Below, in pieces: positions 1 to 12,165 of a stretch of DNA of 64,000 bases. This stretch comes from Podarcis raffonei. Its lineage: Eukaryota > Chordata > Lepidosauria > Squamata > Lacertidae. The translations under genes and the position numbers were made by a program. Under the pieces are notes generated by a model. That model saw only the letters and a list, made by a program, of their open reading frames with translations. It was not told where the DNA came from and did not search any database. Where the stretch lies: the NCBI RefSeq assembly GCF_027172205.1, contig NC_070607.1:3730001-3794000 (forward strand). The letters run 5' to 3'. How positions within the stretch are numbered: the first letter of the stretch is position 1; each line of letters begins with the position of its first letter.

Positions 1-632
1 TCATTGTGCGCTTGCGTGAAATTGCATGCAATTGAAACTCTGCCCCCACTCTTTCCTTTTAGTGATGTATTTTATTACCTTTCTGAGTCATTTCCGGGTT
101 TGGTGCTATGTGTGTGATTGCACACATATTGGTCACACCTAAAATGGGGGTTGCCTGTATATTGCAACTATTAAGCATCCTTTTCACCTTCTCTTATGAA
201 GCCACCATCCCCTCTTATGCCAGAACCTTTCGTGTCCCTGCTTTCATCTCCAGTGCCATTCCATCCCTCATACTCCCATCCTTTTTCGCAATCTCTTTTG
301 CATTTCCCCATTTCCCCTCATGTTCCCCTTCCTACATCATGATAACCTTCGTACCTTTATTCTACCTAATTGTTTAGTTAGAGAAGCTTAACTTCAGTTG
401 ATGGATGTGGCACATGTCTGGGTGTTTGCTTGTTAATAAAAATATCTCTTCTAAATTAAATCTGGAACTTCATGTTCCTATTTGCTTCATGTGGCAAATA
501 TGCTGTATGAAGGTGCTATGAAATATGTGAGGGCTCCACATCCTTTATCTTTCTCACATGAGGCGGCTGAGGAATGGAAGAGAGGAAATAGCCATTTTTT
601 TCTGGCAGTGTCCTTCTCATTGCACTCAGAGA

Positions 633-1095
633 ATAGCAGGAGTTTGAGTAAAGCAGAGATGGAGAGAGATTGGGATGAAAATTGTGGTTTTAAACAACAG
701 CAGAGGTTTGTGTAAGCAGGGATAGATGTACACTGAGGGCTTGCTCTTTAAATCACAAACAAACCAGGTTTAACAAGGAGAAATAGCAGAGATGGGTTCA
801 ACCCAGAAGCTGACACAGCAGAGCCTTTCCAGACTCCAGACTCATAGTTCTCAAATTTTGTTTTAAATGCCATTTTCCCTCCTCACTGGTACTCCTTCCT
901 CACTCTCCTCAAACTTCTGCCATTGTTTAAAACTGCCACATTTTCCCGCTCAGTTTTTCTCCACCCCTGCTTTATTCATACCTCTGCTGTTGTTTAAAAC
1001 TACCATTTCCCTCTCATTGTCTTTCCACCACTGCTTTACTCAAACTTACGCTGTTTTGAACCACCACTTCCCCCCTCTTAGTGTCCCTTCCTTCT
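633..1095. repeat. Tandem array of ~64-bp units with one inverted copy
   Basis: About four units of roughly 64 bp lie between 847 and 1095. Each carries the core CTGTTGTTTAAAAC followed by a pyrimidine-rich stretch and TGCTTTACTCAAAC. A further copy in the opposite orientation lies at about 633-706. The units differ by substitutions and small indels, so the array is not young. I do not recognise the family. It could be the enhancer-like part of an old mobile element or a degraded minisatellite. Confidence 0.6.
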
Positions 1096-1159
1096 CAGTC
1101 CCATTCCGTGGGCACTGCTATTGTGCAACTTGCCTTCCCTTTAACCCCCTTCCCAGCCC

Positions 1160-1275
1160 CGACTTCATGCAAATCCGGGATTGTGATGATTCCCTACATA
1201 TCCTCCAATGGCTAAGCTGATTTCACGCAATTCCGGTATTGTGGTGCAGCACGACAAATCCTCCATTGGGGGCTG
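1160..1275. repeat. Diverged tandem pair next to a TATA-like stretch
   Basis: Two units of about 57 bp follow each other, sharing a TTC(A)CGCAA-TCCGG-ATTGTG core and the end AATCCTCCA(A/T)TGG. Just after them, 1285-1310 is A/T-rich and TATA-like (TTATAATTTTATGTATATA). With the array at 633-1095 this resembles a repeat-borne promoter, but I cannot assign a family. Confidence 0.45.
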
Positions 1276-2544
1276 TGTGATGACAGCCTTATAATTTTAT
1301 GTATATAGGGAGAGAGGAAGATGAGCTTTATGTCCCTCTCCTCCCACTACCAGAATTTTCACAACAGGATACTCTTAATTTTGTGGAGGGAGTGGTAGGG
1401 AAAGATTCTTTTTCTTTAGTAAAAATATAACTTCTCCCTATCACATTTGTGAAACAAAGTTTGTAACGTCTAGTGGTTGTATCGGTTCCAAGTCACAGTG
1501 AAAGCAAATGTGGGTCAATGATTAGATTTCTATCTAGTGGCCTGGTTTTAAATCCCGGCTGAGCCAGGAACACAGAGGAGAGTCTTGGACAAGTGTTTCT
1601 TAACTTCCAGTTTAAAAATGGTTATCAGATTTTGGGAGAAAGAATAACTACAAAAACTGTTATAAAAACACTTTAAATAACAAATACCGAGAAGTCCAGG
1701 AGACACAAATTTCACCCAAACTATACAGGGCCCCAAGTATCTAACTTGCTGGTTTTTTGTTTTTAAATAACTCTTTATAGACAGAAACATAATAGTTTAA
1801 AGAAAGCTTTAAATTCTGCTGTAATCAAGTTAGTACCTGTCTTGTTTGCTTCTGCATTCTGCTTAAATTTTATTTTTGACTAGTATGGTTAATTACTTAT
1901 GCTTGTTAGAAAAAAATGTATTTCTATACGATTGCCAATTTTGATACTTACTGTGGATCTTGAAACATTTCAGAAATATTTCACATTGTTTAGCAAAGTT
2001 TATAATTTAGCCACAGAATGTGATGGGGAGATCCTTATTACTTATAAATAAAGATATTTTAAAGTTATATTCTGAGAATTCTTTATGAAATCCAACCTAC
2101 ACAGAACATAAAATGGCAGTTTTAGTCTAGAGTTCTTCATGTGTTGAGCACATCTAGTTGAAGCCAATGTACCTGCTGAACTTACATGGTTTCTCGAATC
2201 TGAAAAGCGCCCAACTCACACACATGCTCTGTTTTGACAAATGTTTTTACACTTTAGAGTAATACCTGTAAGATAAGCTAAGAGAAGATGATCTGTAACA
2301 GCAGGTAGACCGGTTTGACTCAGGCACAGGAGTTGCTGCAGCACATCAAGAATTGCACGTTGTGGTTGTGCTGTTGCACTGATGTCATGATTTGTGACTA
2401 TGCCAGTGTGCTAGGCACGGCCACAGCTGAACACCTGCCCTGTGAGGAGGAGAAGGAGAAGGAGAAGGAGGCAGGCACAGACAACATCAAGGCTTGCTCC
2501 AGTCAGACTGTCCTGTCCCTGGCCCATCAACCTTAAAAGTTGTA
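1276..2544. other. Stretch with no recognisable gene
   Basis: I see no exon with homology I know here. Open frames are short and have low-complexity content. A GAGGAGAAGGAGAAG purine run at about 2440-2468 is a small simple repeat. Confidence 0.5.
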
Positions 2545-2632
2545 CCATCTGCTTTAGTCCTTTAAAACTGTGAACCGCCTTGGGTGCCTTAGTACAAAGG
2601 CGGTATATTGATCAGTTGCTAAGCTTTTTCAA
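2545..2632 (+). repeat. L2-like LINE or SINE 3' tail
   Basis: The stretch GTGAACCGCCTTGGGTGCCT followed by AAAGGCGGTATAT is the typical 3' end shared by L2 LINEs and L2-tailed SINEs in reptiles. Only the tail is recognisable. Confidence 0.55.
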
Positions 2633-2999
2633 AGCACAGGAATTGGTCGCATGACAGGGATGAACTAGGAAGTTTAGTGGTTGCAGTCTTCCACCCACCA
2701 ATATATTAATAAACCACTGGAATGATGGCTGACAGAATGGAAAGAATTCTCTTATTGACTAAATTAATTGACTCACTGCTTACATTCCTGTAACTGTACA
2801 TATCCAAAATCTCTGGATCTGTGCCTTTTTGTGAGGTAACACAATGGAAGTAAACACGGAAAACCACTCTTAATTAGAAGCGAGGCCACCTGTAGTATTT
2901 TTTCATTTACTGTGACAGAAACGGCACCACAGCAATCTCAAAAAGTAAACAGCTATGTCCTTAACTCCACCACTCAATTTAAGTTGACCCCCACTTAAC

Positions 3000-3285
3000 T
3001 AAGGTTCAGCTGCAAGGGCCTTCTGGCAATTCCCTCACTGCGAGAAGGGAAGTTACAGGGAACCAAGCAAAGGGCCTTCTCAGTAGTGGCGCCCTCCCTG
3101 TGGAACGCCCACCCTTCAGACATCAAATAGATAATTATACGACCTTCCATAGGCACCTGAAGGCAGCCCTGTGTCGGGAAGCTTTTAATGTCTGGTGTCC
3201 TGTGTGTTGTTTTATATTCTGTTGGAAGCCACCCAGAGTACTGGGACAACTAGATGGGGGGGGGGTAATAATAAGGCTATAAACT
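3000..3285 (+). mobile_element. L2 LINE 3' end, 5'-truncated
   Basis: The phrases AGGGCCTTCTCAGTAGTGGC, CTGTGGAACGCCCACC, GCACCTGAAGGCAGCCCTGT and TTTTATATTCTGTTGG in this order are the end of ORF2 and the 3' region of reptile L2 elements. The copy ends in a degenerate purine/TAATAA tail. It is old, with many substitutions. Confidence 0.75.
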
Positions 3286-3738
3286 TAAACACACAAGGGA
3301 ATGTCTCATTGAATTCAGTTGGAATTACTCCTGGGTAATTGTTTAGGCTTCTGCTTCATTGCTTGCTTAGCCTGGCAGTCCCACTTGTAGGCACAACAGA
3401 TGACTAACAAGAACCAGGCAGGCCTGTACCACTTGCCTTACCAAAAAAAGCTACAAATTCCCTATGTGTGCATGTCAAGCACCCAGCACACCACACACAA
3501 CTGGGTGTTATGCTTGGTAGGTCACCATTTGTGCAGGCCTTTGGACGAGAGCTTTTGTGATTGTCATCAGATTTCAGCTAAGAAAAGATAAGCATTTCAG
3601 CTCCCTTTTCATCTCTGTGCAAACCGCTTCCCTGCAGCCACTAAAATAATAAAGCTGTTTTCTTTTCTCTCCCACCCAGTAAATGAGAAGTAGAGGCTGA
3701 GACACAATAAATAATCAGGTTAGTTTCATTTAAATAAA

Positions 3739-3744
3739 TTTATT
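3739..3744 (-). terminator. Candidate poly(A) signal for KIAA0040
   Basis: A minus-strand AATAAA lies about 1.7 kb past the KIAA0040 stop codon, in an A/T-rich block with further AATAAA-like hexamers nearby. A long 3' UTR is expected for this gene, but nothing in the sequence proves that this hexamer is used. Confidence 0.3.
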
Positions 3745-4750
3745 TTTTAAATAAAAGGCTTGTTGGGTTGGGTGCTTTTTTGTTTTGCATGTGTGCATAA
3801 AGTGTGCAATATAAGGGCAATCTCAGAATGCATATACGAAAACAAGGCACAGGACAAGTATTGATGAAAGAAAGGCAGTTAGTTGCACCACTGCCTAAGC
3901 CTAGGGCAGATCAGCAGGTGGACTTCCTAGGAGTATCTAAAAATATACCAGCAGTTGCCTTGTCAGGGAATTCGTTAGCATTCCACCTAACGACGACCTG
4001 AAATGTTGGTCCAAGTTGAAATTTCTCCCAAATTCCTAGATATGCTGATGGGTATGAGGCCCTCAAAGAAACGAGTTTCATAGCTCTACCCCATTCACGT
4101 TTACACAGAAGCCAGTCCCATCGTATCAAAGGGGCTTGCTCCTAGGTAAGTACACACAGGGCGACAGTCAGTAACTCCAGGGAGTTAGATATGGGCTTGA
4201 GGGAGGCTTTGATCTGCTGTGTGGAACCTGGGAAGAAACTCTGTCCAGGATCAGAGAGGAAAGGAAGCTTTGGGATGAAGACGGAAATGGAACACCACTT
4301 CTAAAGCTGAGGAAGAAAAAAAGAAAAAAGGGAGGGACGGAGGCGCTGAACCTCACTGCCTAGAAATCCTGCTCAAGGCCCCCTCCCCAAGATTTAACCA
4401 GACTCGTGAGACTGTGGGCTAGAAACCTAGAACCCGTTGAAGAGTTGAGATTCTTGGTTATATGGAATTCTGTGGCAACAATAGGGAGTACACAAAGCCC
4501 TAATTATAGCCTTTTGGGCAGATACTGTGGTGGATTTGTGAAATCTGGCATCAGGGTTATGGGACTCTTGTCATTGGTCAGGGCCAAGGTGCATGCAATT
4601 CCACATCCGTTTCCAACAGTGAGGAAGCAAGGTGCTTCCAGGAAGCCCACAGGTAGGGTGTTAAGGTCGCCTCCTTCTCTCATTATTTGTCTCCTGGCGT
4701 GTGGTACAAAGACTTACACTCCCTTGAAACCTAGAGGATCCCTTAGGCCA

Positions 4751-4876
4751 CTGTTTCTCAAACCTGGGTCCCCATTGTTGTTGGACTACAACTATTATCT
4801 CTGACCACTGGCCCTGCTGGCTAGGGATGATGGGAGTTGTAGTGCAACAACAGTGGGGACCTAATTTGAGAAACTG
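4751..4876. mobile_element. Fold-back (palindromic) MITE, TTCTCAAAC-ended
   Basis: The left half (CTGTTTCTCAAACCTGGGTC, then TTGGACTACAACT) is repeated inverted in the right half (AGTTGTAGTGCAACAACAGT, then TTTGAGAAACTG), so almost the whole element folds on itself. The core ACTACAACTCCCATCAT type is shared with other copies in the window. No clear target duplication is visible. Confidence 0.7.
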
Positions 4877-5398
4877 AGGGTGAAAGCCAGTGATGGCCTT
4901 GTCCCGCTCCACCAATCCCCTCTTAAAGCCATCTAGGCCAGTGCCCATATAAAACCTTTCGAAGAAGTCCTCTGTCCCTGTGGGTATGCATATGGTGACA
5001 ACGCTGGTTTATAAGTACATGTGGTAGTTTGTCAGAGCATAGTGTGCTAGTGCCAGTCCAAGGCTTGTTTAAGAGTCACAGATACCTGTTCCTTAACTGC
5101 AAAAAGCTGGCAAGTCTGTTTAAGCAAGTCATTATGTACACGTTGGACTAGTATGTCTGCTGGCATGGCTGTTAGCTCACGCCACCTGTTTGTGATCATC
5201 AGTGTGCATGTAAATGTGTGCCCAACTGAAGACTCCCCAGGTGATGGGCCAGGATAGCTTCTTCAATCCAAACACCTTTATAAAAAGGAAAAAGGAGGAA
5301 ACAGCTGAAAGTCAGTGCTTAAAGGGGAGGGACCCAGCATGATTTGTCCTCAGTCTTAGGCTATGTGGCCCAAAGTGCAATGTGAGACATTTAACAGA

Positions 5399-5401
<3 letters not shown>

Positions 5402-5438
<37 letters not shown>
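5402..5438. repeat. (GT)n microsatellite in the KIAA0040 3' UTR
   Basis: About 18 GT dinucleotides. On the mRNA strand this is a CA repeat starting about 37 nt after the KIAA0040 stop codon. Confidence 0.95.
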
Positions 5439-5441
<3 letters not shown>

Positions 5442-5474
5442 GACACACAAGCTCCTGTCCATCCCTCCCTTTCT

Positions 5475-6110
<636 letters not shown>

Positions 6111-6589
6111 GCCTTCAGATGTTGGACCCCCATTAACCCTTGACCCATAACTAGGGAGGGTGGGAGCTGTAGCTGAATGACATCTGGGTGGGAGGCAAAG
6201 GTTTAAAGCAGGCCAGTAACTCAAGATTTGTATAAACTAGTGCTGGGCCTGAACTTTGGAACTGGCAGAAGCCTGGCCTAAACAGGAGGGATGAGACTCC
6301 CTGCCCCTTTCCTTTTGCTTTTCAAAAGTAGGAGCCAAATTTCAGGAGGTGGGGGAGGTGAGGGGAGTCCCCCCCCAAATAATCTGGAATGGCACTATGC
6401 CATTGTCCAAGCAACAGCTGGGGTGGGAAAATGGCAACTGCCATTGGAGACAGCTATGCCCCACTGTCAATGTCCCAACAATATCACAACAGCTCTTGTG
6501 ATGTGACATTTTAAAAAAGGCATTTGGAAGCAGCAGGAGTACTGGCAGGTTTCACCTCCTCTCACAAAAGGTGAAATGCCACCTGCTTT

Positions 6590-6735
6590 TCATTATTATT
6601 ATTATTTTATTCTTCATTCCAGTTCTATACTGCTTTATATTTTTAGGGGGGGCGGGATAACAAAGCCGTTTAGAGCTTACATTAAAATGTTAAATAAAAC
6701 ATGCAGAAGAAAATAAAATGCAAAAGATAAAAATA
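6590..6735 (-). repeat. L2/MIR-type 3' tail fragment
   Basis: An ATT-rich start, a GGGGCGGGATAAC-like block, then TAAAATGTTAAATAAAAC and GAAAATAAAATGC resemble the reverse complement of the L2-derived tail common in reptiles. The copy is diverged. Confidence 0.45.
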
Positions 6736-7800
6736 ATAGTCTGTGAATGATCCCACAAAATGGGCGTGGTGATTTACCACATGTAGGTATAACTGTAGTC
6801 AACCCCCCCCCCATTTTGAAACTAGCTTCTCACCCCTTTCAAATTCACCATGAATCAAACTGACGAATCAAATCCAGATTCAGGCAGGCAGTGTGACTTG
6901 TTTTGTTTTCAAAGGGCTGAATGGACTTGTGTATTTGGGGCTCCCTCTTTTTCTCTTTCCCCTTCCCTTTAAAAGGCAGTATAAAATCCAAATACCTTGA
7001 GAAATTGCTTCAGGGAGGAGTGGAGGGGTGAAGGAGGGGTGCCAACAGAGGCTTCCAAGCCAATCAGCGCAGTGCACAGGTGTCCTCTGCAGTAAACATA
7101 CACAACCAAGTTTGATCTAGGAGAGAAAATAGTACATTTAAGCCAAATCCGCAATGGGTGCTTTGTCAAAAAGTTCAGTGTTCAGATTATATACATCTGC
7201 ACCCCCACCTTCCCAGACTGATTCTGACTTGCTGTTGAAGGCTATCATGGGCCACACAGAGCCTGACAATGCTCTGAGGAACAGCCCTAGGGAAAAACAG
7301 CAGCAGGAGCACCAACAGATGTCATCAGAGGATGTCAAGGGGGCAAATCTCTTTGGTATTTTATTTGCACTTCCTGTGACCCTTGGCTCAGGCTTAGTCA
7401 CTTTCTCTTGGGCTTCCAGGAGAACTGTTGCCCCAGCTCTTATCATCAAAGCCTGTGCAGTTTTGCAACTTTTCATATGGCTCCTGTTTCTCAACACACG
7501 TCTGGCTTTTGCTATAGCCACAGCATATCAATGAATTTCTACAGTGGAATAGGCCGTGAATAGATAGGTCTGATTCTCATCTCCAGTACAAACACTAGGC
7601 ATGTGGGTGCTTTGGGTGCGGGGGGCTGTGTGTGTCATGGCTTTCTGTCTCCTCCCCCACTTCCTACCACAGATCACACTGCCAACATGTTAGCAGACTT
7701 CATTTTGCAGCTGCAAATGCAACTCACTTTCCTACTAACTTCTATTCAGCACAAGTATTAGCTGGGGCTGCAGTAGCAAAGAGGGAGGGAGGAATTAGGC

Positions 7801-7924
7801 TAAGGTTACCAGACGTCCCCGTTTCCCGGGGACAGTCCCCGGATTTACAAATCAGTCCCCATACAAAATCCATTGAAGTTGAAAAGTGTCCCTGGATTCA
7901 TTGAAAAAAAATCTGGTAACCTTA
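7801..7924. mobile_element. hAT-type MITE with perfect 8-bp target duplication
   Basis: The element begins TAAGGTTACCAGA and ends TCTGGTAACCTTA, a perfect 13-bp terminal inverted repeat. It is flanked on both sides by AATTAGGC (7793-7800 and 7925-7932). The 124-bp body has no coding capacity, so it is non-autonomous. The 8-bp duplication points to the hAT superfamily. Confidence 0.85.
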
Positions 7925-7960
7925 AATTAGGCAGCTAGGTGCTTAGCATCCTCCTATTGA

Positions 7961-8700
7961 ACAATTTTTTCTAATATAATCCTTTATTAAGTATAGCAAA
8001 CCACACATTATCTAACAGACACCATATACAAATTGTGCAAAATACGAGCTCAACATAACAAGGTTTGTCCCGGTCAGATCTTTCACTCCAGAGAAAATCA
8101 ATTTGCATAAATAATACAATACAATTGGACAAGTATCTAACATCCAATGAACTAGCTCTGCTCATTTTCAACTTCATGAAAGCTCTCCTGCCTAAAGCTT
8201 CCCAGTGGCAAAGTTTCTGTGTTGCACTGGGGTTATATGGCTGACCAGTTTTCTCTAGCTCCAACCTGGAGACATATGAAACACACAAACAATTGTCTTG
8301 TTCAGACTTTTGGGGTGTCCACTGTGGTGGGTATGCATTTGGTAGTCCTGAGCTCATAGACCCACCTCTTTTCCTATCTGATTCCAGCAGTATGCATGTA
8401 AATACATGCACCTTTGCACTACGGCAAGACTGCCTGCACAACAATACCCTCATGGAAGGCTAGTCTAAGATAGATAAGGTGGTAAAAGGATGAACAGAGA
8501 CAAAAATCGAATGGAAATGTTTCTTGTGCCAAACAATTCAGAAACAACACCTGAGCAATATATCTAAGGTAAGTGTCGAGCTTTTCAAAATGAAGCATCC
8601 ACACCACCAGGATGCACCACACCATAACAAGGTACATGAGCATCATGTCCAGCCCAATGCTTTGCTTTGGTGTAAAGCAGTCAAGCACAGCCAATACACA
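7961..8700 (-). other. Unclassified block with a mRNA-like 3' end
   Basis: Read on the minus strand, the block ends with AATAAAGGATTATATTAG and a short A run near 7970. This looks like a poly(A) signal and cleavage region. Overlapping open frames exist, one with several hydrophobic segments (8419-8694), but I recognise no protein. It could be an old processed copy of an mRNA or the 3' end of an unknown retroelement. Confidence 0.25.
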
Positions 8701-8984
8701 AATGGGTAAATAAGCTGAGTTTCCACTATTTTTGTTTTACTGTTTTGGAGAGATATGACCCTCTTGACTCTCCACTTCCTTTTTAAACTTTCCCCTAATT
8801 TTTAGCTGTTTTCTTTAGAAGTCAAATGTGACCACGTGGGACTTCCTTGGCAGCTTAGCTTGGTGAAATTAGCACATTGCTGAACCTACTGTCTGGTTTT
8901 ATACTGAACTTAAAATAGAACTTTAAAGAAACTGAAGCCTTAGCCAGTAAAGTTAATTGACACAAGACGTACTGAAGGTACACT

Positions 8985-9066
8985 CTTCTAGATGTCTTAC
9001 TTAGAACTAAGCCACACTGAGTTCAATGAAGCTTACTCGCAGGTAAGTGTGCATAGGATTGAAGCC
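8985..9066. repeat. Short fold-back repeat (AAGTGTGCATAGGATTG family)
   Basis: The sequence around GAGTTCAATGAAGCTTACTC, then AGGTAAGTGTGCATAGGATT, is one arm of a dispersed palindromic repeat seen again at 15551-15990, 18535-18622 and about 25283-25325. Confidence 0.5.
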
Positions 9067-9819
9067 TAGAGTAACTTTTCCTGTTGCTAAGTTTGCTTGG
9101 GGCTCCGCTCAATTTAAAGGTGCTTTGCCCCTTTTAAAATTAGCTTTAATTTGGGTTTCTCATTTAAGATTGAACTGCAGTCAATCAAACCTTAACTGTT
9201 ATGGCAGAGATAAACCACTGCAAGATAAGTTGCTAAAGAATTACCTCTATAGGATTCAGCTTCTGACTTTTGTTTGTGTCAGCTAAATAAAAACCTTCTC
9301 CTTGCAGAGATGATTAACTTGCCTGTCTGTTTTATTCCTCTATGCTTTCGTTGCCTTCGGCTTGCTTGCTTTTATTATCTTAAAGCTGTGCCACAATGCA
9401 GAAGGCACATTCCAGGCTTGGAGTAGTAAGAGAAAAAGAGGAGACACAACACTGCAAAAGACCACACATAGTTGCATAAAACGTGCATATGCTAATCTAT
9501 CTGTATAGATGCAAATTGAAGAAATTGGTTACTATCATTTCAGCCAAAATATTGTTGCATGCCACCCTAAACTCCAGGCAGTAAGAGATTCCAGGGGTTC
9601 CAGGCACTTACCCGGGGTTTGCTTTTCTCAGAATGAGAAACAGTAGAGACTGTGGTGTTTAGATTTATTTACATATCATATATGCAACCCAAGCCTACAG
9701 TGGAGGGGCTCACAGCTGTCGACATCCCAAGAGGGTCTTGGGCTCAAGCCCTCTGGTTTTTCATCTGCTCCAGAGGTGAGGCTTAATTGCTCAGCTACCA
9801 TCACCTGGCCTGGGGGAGG

Positions 9820-9823
<4 letters not shown>

Positions 9824-9864
<41 letters not shown>
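9824..9864. repeat. (GA)n microsatellite
   Basis: About 20 GA dinucleotides without interruption. Confidence 0.95.
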
Positions 9865-9866
<2 letters not shown>

Positions 9867-10608
9867 TCCCATGATCTAAGTCTGCAAAACAATCAATCCA
9901 CAGCTGGGCCATCTCCAAGAACAGGAGCAGGAGTCAGCTTTGGAAGCCTTAATTGCACAAGGCCATCTACAGCTCCTCAATTACAATTCTTCTGCATTTC
10001 CACTACAGTAGTGTTTTAAGAACTTTGTTGAGGGGGAAACGAATACCCATTAAGCCTGTCTGTTGGGTTAAGAAATGCTGGTCATTTCTGAAGTTATGTG
10101 ATCTGTGTGGCTTCTTTGTTGATGGAAAACAGGAAATATGCACACCAACAAACCATGCTTGTATGACTAATCTTCTATGAAGCTCTGTTAAGAAATTATA
10201 TTATGTTGTATGACTGGTCTAGACTGTTAAGCAACTTAATTATATCTTTATATTGAATTGTACTGACTTTCATTTTAATGATTATAGTAATTTAGTTCTG
10301 ATACTACTTTTCTCCGGTATCATTTTCCTACTATTTTCTCCTATACCCCTTAATCTCCAGGACTAAACTCAGGGCTCAGTGGTTCTGGCCATTGGTTCCC
10401 TTAGGCCTTGTTGACACCAATGATACTCAGGTTAGTCATGGACCAGACCAAGATATTTTGGCACCTGAGGAAAATGACAAAAGGGTGTCAGATAGAAGAG
10501 CTCAATTTTCCCCCCACATCTGGCAACCAATGCGCCCCTTGGGTTTCCAATAGTACATGGGTAAATGGGTTTTAAAAGCCCGGGACAAAAAATTCATGCC
10601 CTGTATTT

Positions 10609-11120
10609 TGGAGACCAGGGAGAAGAGTCGGTGGAAGAAGATTGGAAGAAATTTAAAGACTACTTACAGAGACACTGTAAAATTAATGAATGTTAAAATG
10701 ATGTTGGAATGGACCTAAGTGGACTTGGTAATAAGATCAGTAAGAGTACGAAAAAATGGTAGGACAATTGGTTAAGGTATAAAGTTGTAAATTCGATGAA
10801 AAGCAATCTAAATGTTATAATGAAAAAGAGGTAAGGATATGCTGAACTAATGTTATGACTGGGAATACAAAAAAGGGAGGCGTGAGGAGGTCAAAGAAAT
10901 AAGCGAATGAGAATTTTGAAAAAATGAGAAAATTGAGTTGGTTTTTAATTTTTTCTTTTTTCCCCCTTCTTTTCTTTTTCCCCCTGTTGTTATGTGTTTG
11001 AGTGTTTTTTTTCTTTTTGATGTATTTTCTGTAGTTTTTCTGTTTTTGTATGCATTTTTTTCGGTTATGATTACTCTTTGCTCTATTTGTGAAAACTTTA
11101 ATAAATATCTATAAAAAAAA
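10609..11120 (+). mobile_element. L1-type LINE 3' end with target duplication
   Basis: The block opens with codons for the C-terminal end of ORF2 (DQGEESVEEDWKKFKDYLQ, ending INEC and a TAA), followed by about 430 bp of 3' UTR and an AATAAATATCTATAAAAAAAA tail. The 18-bp sequence AATTCATGCCCTGTATTT flanks it on both sides (10591-10608 and 11121-11138). It is a severely 5'-truncated insertion of the same family as the copy at 31032-31709. Intact flanks suggest a fairly young insertion. Confidence 0.9.
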
Positions 11121-11171
11121 AATTCATGCCCTGTATTTAGCATAAACTCTGCAAGTGTATACTCCATTATG

Positions 11172-11173
<2 letters not shown>

Positions 11174-11214
<41 letters not shown>
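11174..11214. repeat. (TA)n microsatellite
   Basis: About 20 uninterrupted TA dinucleotides, 35 bp past the downstream L1 target duplication. Confidence 0.95.
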
Positions 11215-11217
<3 letters not shown>

Positions 11218-11219
11218 TC

Positions 11220-12085
11220 AGAAGGCTTAGTTTGGTTAGAATCGAGCACACATTTGCAGAGTTAATGCTAAATATGGTACATTGCTTCCAGTAAATGAGC
11301 CAGCATAGAGGATTGTGAAAATTTGTGTCCTCGGATTTTTAGACTCATCTTTCCACGTACCATCTGAAACCCAAGGGGCACATTTGTTGCCAGATGTGAA
11401 ATATGTTGACATTATTTTCACTTCTCCTACCCCACTCTGAAGATCTACATTAGGCACAAGAAGAGGCGAGAAGAACAAATATCTACATTGGGATCCCACT
11501 GCCTGAAGCTGTTGCCTCACCTTGCCTCACTGCTGGGCCGGCCCTTCTAATGCTCCATTGACAGCAACGGGATTTAGGCATAACTAAATTTCTGTTGCTT
11601 GGAGCCAACGTTTTCTTATTTCAATCCTTCTTACAGCAGTTTTAGTTGGTGGATTATACTGTATCACCAAACTAATCGAAACCACATCAGCGTCAGCTGA
11701 GAGCCCAATTTATTTATTGGTTGGCCTTATAAGATGTTATCTCCCTGTTCTGCAATTGGAAGTAATCTGATGTTACTTGAGGTCACGGAGAGCTGCATGA
11801 ATATCTAAATGGACAAAGGGAGCCTCATCACACCCTGCCAAGCCCCCACATGGCAGAGAGCCATGCGACTTGCCTGAGGATGCTCAGGAAGTTTCAGGCA
11901 TAGCCAAGAACGGAACCCCATTCTCTCCTTAATGTCTTCTTTCCCTGAAGCACAACAGCCTCCTTCTCCTCTGACCTAAATAGACCCTTCAGCGCCATCA
12001 GAAGGTGTCAGCCCTCAAACACATGCACCCCAGCCCTTACTTCAGGTTTACGAGGCTTCCCTTTCTCTTGTCAACAGGGGACAGA
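11220..12085. other. Intron sequence with no recognisable feature
   Basis: No exon, RNA gene or repeat family that I can name. Composition is ordinary. Confidence 0.4.
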
Positions 12086-12087
12086 GA

Positions 12088-12165
12088 ATCATAGAACTTT
12101 AGAGTTGGAAGGGAACCTGAGGGTCATCTAGTCCAACCCCCTGCAATGCAGGAATGTGCAATTGT
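12088..12165 (-). mobile_element. CR1 LINE 3' fragment
   Basis: GAATCATAGAACTTTAGAGT, then GGGTCATCTAGTCCAACCCC and CTGCAATGCAGGAAT, is the reverse complement of the CR1 3' end. Only the terminal part is present. Confidence 0.8.

Noticed and set aside
633-1095. Possible CRISPR-like regular repeats
   Set aside because: Units are directly adjacent and diverged, with no unique spacers, and the DNA is vertebrate.
1-2300. Possible 3' end of the neighbouring TNN gene
   Set aside because: In mammals TNN lies on this side of KIAA0040, but I found no fibrinogen-like or FN3 codons in either strand here.
7138-7534. Overlapping 126-127 codon frames on both strands
   Set aside because: Neither protein resembles a known family. 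Paired frames on both strands usually reflect base composition.
8419-8694. 91-codon frame with several hydrophobic segments, possible membrane protein
   Set aside because: It does not match a family that I can name, and its codons run into an A/T-rich repeat-like end. Kept only as part of an unclassified block.
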